A stretch of DNA of 64,000 bases from Acidobacteriota bacterium (lineage in GTDB: Bacteria; Acidobacteriota; Terriglobia; 20CM-2-55-15): NCBI GenBank assembly GCA_022821145.1, contig JAJEEE010000077.1, positions 88,795 through 152,794 on the forward strand, in the 5' to 3' direction. The first letter of the stretch is position 1; the number at the start of each line of letters is the position of its first letter. This document shows positions 57,637 through 64,000 of the stretch, piece after piece. The notes under the pieces are model-generated. The model was not told the DNA's origin. It saw only the letters and a list, made by a program, of their open reading frames with translations, and searched no databases. Position numbers and translations under genes: made by a program.

Positions 57637-60600
57637 TCACCCCCCGGTGCCGAACCGGTAGGTCACCCCGAACTTGACCCGGCGTCCTTTCGGGTCGTGC
57701 GTCAACCCGTCGAACCCCTGCTCGAGGTCCACGAACGGCGGCATCGCGTCGAGCAGGTTCAAGCCTTGGAGGGTGATGTCGAAGCCTCGGCCCGGGAAAC
57801 GCCACTGGAAGGCCATGTCCCACGTCGCGAACGAATCGATCGTGTTTCGAAGCGACGAACCCCTGTCCTGGAGACCCGATATGTAGTTGAAGAAGTTCGT
57901 GTAGCTGACGTCGCCGACGTGGTAGCCGATCGAGGCCCGGTGCTTCCACGTCGGCAGCGTCACGGCCAGCGGGTTGCCGAAGTTGATGAAACCGGCGGCG
58001 TCGGTTTCGGGTTGCAACTCCACGTCGAAGCCTTCCAGCGTCAGGGAGCGGGTCCTGTAGTCGAGCGTGTGCGTGGTGTCCCAACTCGCCGCCAGGCGGC
58101 CGGGCCCCGCCTCCGTGTTGAGACCGAAGTGAACGTCCAGCCCGGAGGTGGTGAGGCCCGGCCAGTTCACCAGATCGATCCCCACGCGTTCCAGCTCGCT
58201 CGCCGGGCAGCGTTCCTCGGCGGGCAGGTCGCTGGCCCGGCCGTTCGAGCACTGGATATACGGCGCGTAGGCGTCGAACTGGGCGCGGCCCAGCCGTCCC
58301 CGCTGAGCCTGATCGTATTGGTCGAGAACCCCCAGATACGGCATCGACGCGATGACGTTCTCGAAGTCGTAGGTCCAGTAGTCGACCGTCGCCTCGAAGC
58401 CGCCGGTCGTGAACAGCACCGTCCCCAGGTTCCACGTGAAGGCCCGCTCGGGCTTGAGGTCCGGGTTCCCGAATCGGTCGACGGCCTGATACGCGCCGGT
58501 CTGGGGCACCCACTCCAACGTGGTCAGGGGCGACGTGTTCGTGTCGTCCAGCGACGGCGTCCGGAACGTGGTCTGCAGCGAGCCCCGCAGCGACAGCAGC
58601 ATGTCGGAGGTCTGGACCAGCTCGAAACGCCACCCCAGTTTCGGATCGAAGCTGTTCTCGATATCGCCGTGGACCTCGTAGTTCATCGCGAACTGCACAT
58701 CGAGGCGCGGCCCGACATTGACCGCCAGCTCGCCGAAGAATCGCTGCACCGAGTGATCGAGATCGTACGCCGCGTTCACGTTGGTGAAGGCGTACGGACC
58801 GAAGCGGTCCGCCGGCGAACAGCTCTGGTCGCCGATGACCGGGCAGGGGTTGTGGGCGACGTCGCCCGCACGGTTCGGGGCGGCGTCGGCTTGAAAGCGG
58901 CGGAACTGGTAGCCGAACGCGAAATCGGCCACGGTGTCCACCAGCGTCCCGCTCAGCGCCGCGTCGATCACGAACAGGTTCGTGGCGCTGACCAGATCGG
59001 CCTCGTCGCTCATCCAGGCGATCAGCTCGGGACTGTTGGCCAGCTCGGGCCGAGCATTCGGGTTGCCGGCGCCCACCGCGTGCGGGGCGCCGGGTTGGGC
59101 CGAGTTCCGGTACGCATTGCTGAAGGGGTTGTAGTACACGCAGCCGCCCTGGCCCGGACCCCGACCCTCGAGCGTGGCCGGATCGACGCGCATGCCCGGG
59201 GCCACCGTCGGGTCGGCCACGACCCCGACGCCGCAGTTCGGACCTCCGTAACCGCGGTATGCCAGGAAGATCCGCTCCGTGTAGACACCCGGCAGGTTGT
59301 AGTTTCCGCGGGCGCGGGACCAACTCAACCCGATGTCGTAGCGGACGTTCTCGCTGACGTCGCCGGCGACCGAGCCGGCCAGGCGCTGGGTGCGCGCCTG
59401 CCGGTCGAGCAGTCGCACGGGCCCCGAGTTGCCGACGGTCCGGCCTCGAAAGTACCAGGTGTCGCCGTTGCCGCAGAACGCGTTGTCCGGGTAGTCCTGG
59501 CAGAAGGCCGCCCGGCCGGGATGAGTGGCGCCCACTTCCTGAACTCCGTTGTACAGGAGCGGGAACGGCGGATAGGACGGCGTCGTGCGCCAGGCCGGAA
59601 TCCTCGCCTCGGACCACAACCCCTCGAGGTGGTACTCGGCCGCGCCGTTCAACGGACCGTTGAGCTCGACGAACATGCGCGTGAGGTTCTGGGCGTCGAT
59701 CAGGGAGTCCCAGGGGGCATAGCGGAACCGGCACGTCCACTCCTCCACGTGCCCGCCCATCGCGGCGCATTCCGGATCGATGAAGCCCGCCTCGTTGCCC
59801 GGGACACCGTCCCACAACGTGCCCTGCGCGGCGCGGTGCGCCGCCTCGAAGTCGGCGACCGACTCCGCGCCCGTCGTGTTCGGCACGATGAAGGCGCCCG
59901 GGTTCCCGACGCTGGACCACCCGCCGCGGCCGCCCTCGTAGTTTCGGAGTGTCCGGTCGGGCCGTTCCGCCGCGACCAGTTCGCGTCGCTGCACGCGCTC
60001 GGCCGACGCGACCAGTTGCGAAGAGCCGACGAAGCCGCCCCAGATGCCGGAGACCGTGCTGTCCCCCGCGCCGACGAAGTAATCGTGGGTGGCGTTGAGC
60101 TCGAATCCCCGAAAGTCGTCCCGGGTCACGAAGTTGGCGACGCCGGCCACCGCGTCCGATCCGTAGGTCGCCGAGGCCCCTTCCTTCAGGACCTCGATCC
60201 GGTCGATGGCGATCGCGGGAATCGCGTTGATATCGACGAACCGGCCTCCGATCAGCCGGGCCGGGACATACGTCTGGCGGCGTCCGTTGAACAGCACCAG
60301 CGTCCGCGAGGCGCCCAGTCCGCGAAGGTTCACGTTGGCGATGGTCTCGGTGATCGTGGCGGGCTGGTCCGAGTTGTACCAACTGTTCCGTTCGCCGATG
60401 ACGCCGTGGCTGGCCCCGACGTTCCGGAACAGGTCGACGAGTTGCGCCGAACCCTGGTCCTGCAGCGTCGCGCGGCTCACGACGGCGACGGCGTGCGGCA
60501 GGTTGATCGCGGGCGCCTCGATCGCGGTGCCGGTCGCGACCACCGACACCTGCTCGGAGAACCCGCCGATCTGCATCTCGACGTCGAGCGTGGTCACGGC

Positions 60601-60912
60601 CCCCGCGGACACCGTCACACGCTCGCGCTCGAGAAGCGCGAAACCGGGCAACGAGAAACGCACCGTGTAGGTCCCGGACGGAAGCGCGGAGCGGTAGGCG
60701 CCGTCGCCGCCGCTGACCGCGACCGACGGAACGTCCAGGGCGGGCCCGGTGACCTCGACCTCGACGCCCGGCAGCAACGCGCCGGTCGCGTCGCTGACGG
60801 CGCCGGCGAGGCCGGTGTCCTGGGCCGCGGCCCCCGTGACCCACAGACACGCGGACACACCCGCGACGACCAGTTTGTCGATGGCCGCGCGTCGACGTGT
60901 ATTCGAATGCAT
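57637..60912 (-). CDS. TonB-dependent receptor with carboxypeptidase-regulatory-like N-terminus
   Basis: 1091 aa. Signal peptide (KLVVAGVSACLWVTGAAAQ), a regulatory-like domain (GAVSDATGALLPGVEVEVTGPALDVPSVAVSGGDGAYRSALPSGTYTV, about 33-110), a full plug domain (VAVVSRATLQDQGSAQLVDLFRNV, VNLRGLGASRTLVLFNGRRQ, AIDRIEVLKEGASATYGSDAVAGVANFVTR) and a long 22-strand barrel ending in VKFGVTYRFGTGG. It contains eight or so Cys in barrel loops, suggesting disulfide-stabilised loops. Import substrate unknown. GGGAG lies 6 nt before ATG 60912. It stands alone. Confidence 0.93.
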   Translation of the reverse strand: MHSNTRRRAAIDKLVVAGVSACLWVTGAAAQDTGLAGAVSDATGALLPGVEVEVTGPALDVPSVAVSGGDGAYRSALPSGTYTVRFSLPGFALLERERVTVSAGAVTTLDVEMQIGGFSEQVSVVATGTAIEAPAINLPHAVAVVSRATLQDQGSAQLVDLFRNVGASHGVIGERNSWYNSDQPATITETIANVNLRGLGASRTLVLFNGRRQTYVPARLIGGRFVDINAIPAIAIDRIEVLKEGASATYGSDAVAGVANFVTRDDFRGFELNATHDYFVGAGDSTVSGIWGGFVGSSQLVASAERVQRRELVAAERPDRTLRNYEGGRGGWSSVGNPGAFIVPNTTGAESVADFEAAHRAAQGTLWDGVPGNEAGFIDPECAAMGGHVEEWTCRFRYAPWDSLIDAQNLTRMFVELNGPLNGAAEYHLEGLWSEARIPAWRTTPSYPPFPLLYNGVQEVGATHPGRAAFCQDYPDNAFCGNGDTWYFRGRTVGNSGPVRLLDRQARTQRLAGSVAGDVSENVRYDIGLSWSRARGNYNLPGVYTERIFLAYRGYGGPNCGVGVVADPTVAPGMRVDPATLEGRGPGQGGCVYYNPFSNAYRNSAQPGAPHAVGAGNPNARPELANSPELIAWMSDEADLVSATNLFVIDAALSGTLVDTVADFAFGYQFRRFQADAAPNRAGDVAHNPCPVIGDQSCSPADRFGPYAFTNVNAAYDLDHSVQRFFGELAVNVGPRLDVQFAMNYEVHGDIENSFDPKLGWRFELVQTSDMLLSLRGSLQTTFRTPSLDDTNTSPLTTLEWVPQTGAYQAVDRFGNPDLKPERAFTWNLGTVLFTTGGFEATVDYWTYDFENVIASMPYLGVLDQYDQAQRGRLGRAQFDAYAPYIQCSNGRASDLPAEERCPASELERVGIDLVNWPGLTTSGLDVHFGLNTEAGPGRLAASWDTTHTLDYRTRSLTLEGFDVELQPETDAAGFINFGNPLAVTLPTWKHRASIGYHVGDVSYTNFFNYISGLQDRGSSLRNTIDSFATWDMAFQWRFPGRGFDITLQGLNLLDAMPPFVDLEQGFDGLTHDPKGRRVKFGVTYRFGTGG

Positions 60913-61012
60913 GACAATCTCCCGATGAATTTCGCAAAAAAACAGACAAATATGAGACAGGGACGCGAACATCAGACAACAATCCCGCCGACGCGTCAAC
61001 TTCGGGGCCGGA

Positions 61013-62266
61013 CTACATGGCCGACGGGATCCCGAAGTAGCCCTCGCCCGCACGTCGCACGGCGTCGTGACGCCCGGCGACGGAGCCATCGACCAGGACC
61101 AGGAACTTCCAGAGCGCCCGGTGCTTTTCCTTCAACACACGGATCTCGGCGTTGTTCGAACCCGAAAGCGGCTGGACTCCGCCGGCGTCGAGCCGCACAG
61201 CCACGTCGGCCTCGGGCAGCGACATGCCCACGGCCGGACAATAGACGATCACGTGGTGCGCCTCGAGTCCGGCGGCCCGCGCGATCTCGGTTTCCGCCCG
61301 GGCCCGGCCGGCCGGATCGAAGTGAAAGCGCTCCTCGAGGCTCGCCTGCACGGCCGATCCGATGTCGACGTTCAGCAGGTATGCCGGCTTGTAGAGGCGG
61401 CGGCTCTCCAGGCGATCGAGAACGTGAGCGACGCCTGGGATCGCTCCGAAGCCTTCCCGCAACGTCCAGAAAAGAGATTCGTCCCCGAGACGGCGGAGGC
61501 GGGCCGCGTCGAGCCCGGCTGCAAGCGCCATCTCGACGGCCTTGGAGATCATGGCGCCCGAAGCCAGCTTGGCGTGATGGAAATAGACGCGCTCGGTCAG
61601 CGTATAGCGAATGCGAAGCAGGTGCACGACTTCGGACAAGGCGTCGCGCCGCAGCATGCCGTGTTTCTCGAGCCGCAGGATCAAGCGGCCGTCCCGTTCC
61701 TCGAAGGACTGGAAGACACGTTCGTCGTATCGCTGCGACAAGCCGCAGAAGTAGTTGTCGCGGCGGAGATAGTCGAGCAGGTCGGCGCTGACGGCCCCGC
61801 CGACGATATCGGAGGCCAACGTGCCGTTCTCCGACAGGATCGCGGCGACGCCGTCCGTGAGCCCATGCCTGGAGAGCACCTCCGCGATCGACGATTCCCG
61901 GAGGAAGTACCGCAACCGGTCGGCGTCCCGGTCGTGCCGCAACAGCACCCGCCGCTCGTCCTCCAGCGTGTGACCGAACGGAATATGCGTGACGTCGTGA
62001 AGCAGCGCCGCGCACCGGATCAGGATCTCCTCGTCCCGCGACACCGCGCGCCTCCGGCCGACGGCGTCGATCAGGCGCCGCGCCATCCACGCCGTTCCGA
62101 TGGAGTGCTCGAAGCGCGTGTGCGTGGCCGATGGAAAGACAAGATACGCCGTCCCGAGTTGCTTGATCGCGCGCAGACGCTGGAACTCGGGCGTGTCGAT
62201 CAGCTCGATCTCCAGATCGTCCAGCTCGATGTCCCCGTGAACGGCGTCGCGCACGACCTTCGGCAT
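61013..62266 (-). CDS. HD-domain phosphohydrolase, SAMHD1/dGTPase-like
   Basis: 417 aa. Metal ligands: His54 (HTRFEHSIGTAWMA), His90-Asp91 (RCAALLHDVTHIPFGHT) and Asp in SADLLDYLRRDNYFCGL. The N-terminus (VVRDAVHGDIELDDLEIELIDTPEFQRLRAIKQLGTAYLVFPSATHTR) is typical of SAMHD1-like proteins, which cut dNTPs; whether this one does is not known. CATAAT ends 9 nt upstream of the ATG. Confidence 0.88.
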   Translation of the reverse strand: MPKVVRDAVHGDIELDDLEIELIDTPEFQRLRAIKQLGTAYLVFPSATHTRFEHSIGTAWMARRLIDAVGRRRAVSRDEEILIRCAALLHDVTHIPFGHTLEDERRVLLRHDRDADRLRYFLRESSIAEVLSRHGLTDGVAAILSENGTLASDIVGGAVSADLLDYLRRDNYFCGLSQRYDERVFQSFEERDGRLILRLEKHGMLRRDALSEVVHLLRIRYTLTERVYFHHAKLASGAMISKAVEMALAAGLDAARLRRLGDESLFWTLREGFGAIPGVAHVLDRLESRRLYKPAYLLNVDIGSAVQASLEERFHFDPAGRARAETEIARAAGLEAHHVIVYCPAVGMSLPEADVAVRLDAGGVQPLSGSNNAEIRVLKEKHRALWKFLVLVDGSVAGRHDAVRRAGEGYFGIPSAM

Positions 62267-62278
62267 GGCCGGGGGATT

Positions 62279-62307
62279 ATGGCATTATTCGGGAAGGCCG
62301 CTATAAT
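62279..62307 (+). promoter_or_regulatory. Promoter of the CusF-like lipoprotein gene
   Basis: ATGGCA (62279-62284) and perfect TATAAT (62302-62307), 17 nt apart. Transcription would start near 62314, giving a leader of about 22 nt that contains GGAGG. Confidence 0.6.
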
Positions 62308-62336
62308 TGACGGACGTCGCAACCTGGAGGTTTCCG

Positions 62337-62705
62337 TTGAAAGTCGCTCCAATCACCCTCTTGGCGCTGTCGTTGCCGCTCGTGACGGCGTGTGCCGGCG
62401 CGGAGGAACCCGCGCCGGCCGTCGAAGCCGAGCCGGCGGCCATGACCGCGGCGGCGCCCGCCGGGGACGGCACGCGCGAGAACCCCTACGTCGGGCAGGG
62501 CGTGATCACGGAAGTCGGCGAGACCCAATTGGTGATCGACCACGGCGTGATCCCCGGCTGGATGGGCGCCATGCAGATGGCGTTCCCCGTCACCGAGGAG
62601 GTGGACCTGACGGGTCTGGCCGCCGGCGACGCGATCACGTTCAACGTCGAGCTGGAAGGCGTGATGGGTTATCAAGTCTTCCAGGTCGAACCGATCGAGG
62701 AATAG
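62337..62705 (+). CDS. CusF-like copper-binding lipoprotein
   Basis: 122 aa from TTG 62337, with GGAGG 6 nt upstream. Lipobox LVTAC (Cys19). After an Ala/Pro/Glu-rich linker the C-terminal beta-barrel (about 50-120) shows the CusF-type pattern GVITEVGETQLVIDHGVIPGWMGAMQMAFPV with His69, Trp75 and Met79/Met81, then GDAITFNVELE. CusF binds Cu(I)/Ag(I) through His, two Met and a Trp; the same residue set is present, but spacing between His and Trp differs. No efflux pump genes are adjacent. Confidence 0.75.
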   Translation: MKVAPITLLALSLPLVTACAGAEEPAPAVEAEPAAMTAAAPAGDGTRENPYVGQGVITEVGETQLVIDHGVIPGWMGAMQMAFPVTEEVDLTGLAAGDAITFNVELEGVMGYQVFQVEPIEE

Positions 62706-62758
62706 CCGCCTGGCGCCGGCTCCACCGACTTCGCGCGAGTTCCCAGCCGCGACCGTAT

Positions 62759-62829
62759 TGGGAGGTCGTCTAACGGTAGGACTGCAGACTCTGGATCTGC
62801 CTGTCGGGGTTCGAATCCCTGCCTCCCAG
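62759..62829 (+). tRNA. tRNA-Gln (CTG anticodon)
   Basis: Cloverleaf: acceptor TGGGAGG with CCTCCCA, discriminator G; anticodon stem GCAGA/TCTGC, loop CTCTGGA, anticodon CTG (62791-62793); T arm GGGGTTCGAATCCC. The CCA end is not encoded. U1-A72 start is characteristic of tRNA-Gln. Confidence 0.95.
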
Positions 62830-62937
62830 TTTTCCCTTCGTTCCGTCGGCGAACCGCCGCGCCGCGCGCGCCCACGACTTGCGGACGGCGCGCGCAGAAA
62901 CGTAAAATACTGTCGCCGTTCGTTTTGAACGGCGCGA

Positions 62938-63011
62938 GGCCCCATCGTCTAGTCGGTCTAGGACGTAGCCCTCTCAAGGCTAAAACACGGGTTCGAGTCC
63001 CGTTGGGGCTA
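62938..63011 (+). tRNA. tRNA-Glu (CTC anticodon)
   Basis: Acceptor GGCCCCA with TGGGGCT (G1-U72 wobble), discriminator A; anticodon stem TAGCC/GGCTA, loop CTCTCAA, anticodon CTC (62973-62975); T arm CGGGTTCGAGTCCCG. CCA not encoded. Lies 108 nt after tRNA-Gln on the same strand. Confidence 0.93.
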
Positions 63012-63064
63012 TCCGCGGAACGGATGTTTGCCGGGTTCGCACCCGTTCCCGCCACGCTTGAAGA

Positions 63065-63610
63065 ATGACTCCCTCACGGTTGGAAACCGCGACGCTCGGC
63101 GGGGGATGCTTCTGGTGCCTGGAAGCCGTCTTCCAGGAGTTGAGCGGCGTGGCGTCGGTCCGGTCGGGTTACTCGGGGGGCGCTCGTGAGAACCCGTCGT
63201 ACGAGCAGGTCTGCACGGGAGCCACGGGTCACGCGGAGGTCGTTCAGATCCGATTCGACCCGGACGTGATCGCGTTCCGGGAAATCCTGCACGTCTTCTT
63301 CGCCACCCACGATCCCACGACGCTGAACCGCCAGGGCGGCGACGTCGGCACGCAGTATCGATCCGTGATCTTCCACGCATCCGACGCGCAGAAGCGGACC
63401 GCTGAGGCGGTGATCGGCGAGATCGACGCGTCCGGCGCGTTCTCCGATCCGGTCGTCACCGAACTGGCGCCGCTGGAAGCGTTCTACCCGGCCGAAGACT
63501 ACCATGCCGACTACTACCGGTCGAATCCGTCCCAACCGTATTGCCGGTACGTCATCGATCCCAAGGTCTCGAAGTTCCGCATGCAGTTCTTCGACAGGCT
63601 GAAGAAATAG
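63065..63610 (+). CDS. msrA: MsrA, peptide methionine (S)-S-oxide reductase
   Basis: 181 aa. Catalytic motif GGGCFWCLEAVF with Cys15, GYSGG, GHAEVVQIRFDP, GDVGTQYRSVIF and a resolving Cys near the C-terminus (SQPYCRYVIDPKVSKFR). It repairs oxidised methionine. Start at ATG 63065 gives the usual length. The partial mobA gene follows 10 nt later. Confidence 0.95.
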   Translation: MTPSRLETATLGGGCFWCLEAVFQELSGVASVRSGYSGGARENPSYEQVCTGATGHAEVVQIRFDPDVIAFREILHVFFATHDPTTLNRQGGDVGTQYRSVIFHASDAQKRTAEAVIGEIDASGAFSDPVVTELAPLEAFYPAEDYHADYYRSNPSQPYCRYVIDPKVSKFRMQFFDRLKK

Positions 63611-63620
63611 GCGCGCGGCC

Positions 63621-64000
63621 GTGTTATCGGACGCTGCCGCGCGACGGAAGCTGACGGGTTTCGTGCTGGCCGGCGGAGCGAGCCGCCGCATGGGACGCGA
63701 CAAGGCGCTCCTTCCGTGGCGGGACGGCACGTTGCTGGAGCACATGACGCGCAAGATGGCGACCGTCGCCGGGCGCGTGCGCGTGGTCGGCCGCGGCGAC
63801 CTGCCGGACCGGCAGCCGGATCGGGGACCGGTGGAAGGGATCGCGACCGCTCTTTCCGTGACGGCGACCGAGTACAACCTGATCGTCGCGGTCGATCTTC
63901 CCGAACTGGACCCGGCCTTTCTCGAATACATGGCGGGGCGTCTGGAAACGTCCGGATCCGGACTCGTGACCTGCCGCGTCGCGGACGCAACGCCGCTCTG
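63621..64000 (+). CDS. mobA: MobA, molybdenum cofactor guanylyltransferase, cut by window edge
   Basis: GTG start at 63621; 126 codons visible, then the window ends. N-terminal signature FVLAGGASRRMGRDKALLPW (GTP-binding loop with Arg and Lys) and LIVAVDLPELDPAFLEYM (metal/Mg2+-binding Asp). It adds GMP to molybdopterin or to Mo-cofactor, a late step in the pathway begun by MoaA (18252-19262). A general MobA-like nucleotidyltransferase is the alternative until the C-terminus is seen. Confidence 0.85.
   Translation, partial: MLSDAAARRKLTGFVLAGGASRRMGRDKALLPWRDGTLLEHMTRKMATVAGRVRVVGRGDLPDRQPDRGPVEGIATALSVTATEYNLIVAVDLPELDPAFLEYMAGRLETSGSGLVTCRVADATPL

Noticed and set aside
57205-61791. Very long plus-strand open frame (about 1.5 kb codons) across the second receptor gene
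   Set aside because: It is antisense to a clear TonB-dependent receptor, has low-complexity Arg/Val/Asp composition and no motif. Such frames arise from GC-rich codon use.
62759-63011. Integration site at the tRNA-Gln/tRNA-Glu pair
   Set aside because: No duplicated tRNA 3' end, integrase or change in composition follows. msrA and mobA look native.

Overview
GC-rich chromosomal window from a Gram-negative (LPS-bearing) bacterium, most likely an Acidobacteriota member, perhaps class Vicinamibacteria. The taxonomic call is inference. It rests on a VWFA-related protein typical of Acidobacteria, large TonB-dependent receptors with a carboxypeptidase-regulatory-like N-terminus, a Pal lipoprotein carrying a Pro-rich linker and Ig-like domain, a fused LptF-LptG permease and a cofD homologue. 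Gene density is high, with many 4-bp ATGA overlaps. No prophage, CRISPR array or complete insertion sequence is visible.

Layout. 1-3.9 kb: tolQ-tolR-tonB/tolA-tolB-pal on the minus strand, with pal cut by the window edge. 4-7.4 kb: recN, a bifunctional-nuclease family gene and cofD. 7.4-13.8 kb: a VWFA-related protein, a hemF-zinc ribbon-hydrolase operon, an M20 dipeptidase and a second hydrolase. Two near-identical 164-bp MITE-like elements lie at 6260-6423 and 9155-9318. 13.8-19.6 kb: a class V aminotransferase, a UPF0182 membrane protein, a 0.5-kb gene-free stretch with a Fur-box-like palindrome, moaA and a lysine-rich histone-like gene. 19.8-26.2 kb: a small lipoprotein, a cupin, an OPT transporter and the lysine/diaminopimelate operon dapE-dapB-dapA-dapD. 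26.2-32.1 kb: cyaY, HEAT and M23 proteins, ccdA, a TerB-like protein, a DUF1054 protein and thiD. 32.1-44.4 kb: envelope and housekeeping genes (epimerase, lptFG fusion, metK, xerD, murJ, lpxD, glyQS, recO). 44.4-54.9 kb: a PfkB kinase, a TPR protein, a TonB-dependent receptor behind a Fur-rubrerythrin fusion regulator, a TlpA-like thioredoxin, a membrane protein, an amidohydrolase and an ammonium transporter. 55.1-64 kb: an ATP-grasp/alpha-E pair, a second receptor, an HD hydrolase, a CusF-like lipoprotein, tRNA-Gln, tRNA-Glu, msrA and a partial mobA.

How it fits together. Much of the window serves the outer envelope: Tol-Pal, lptFG, lpxD, murJ, receptors and several lipoproteins. A second thread is metal and redox handling: Fur fusion, frataxin, hemF, moaA/mobA, CcdA/TlpA, MsrA and a copper-binding-like lipoprotein. 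The most unusual single gene is the Fur-family regulator fused to a duplicated ferritin-like di-iron domain (49923-50885), which lies 33 bp upstream of a TonB-dependent receptor on the same strand.

A window-wide pattern also stands out. At least a dozen genes at the head of transcription units have a -10-like hexamer (TANNNT or close) ending only 6-8 nt before the start codon, which predicts leaderless mRNAs. Other heads use good Shine-Dalgarno sequences. Starts given below were chosen with both signals in mind.
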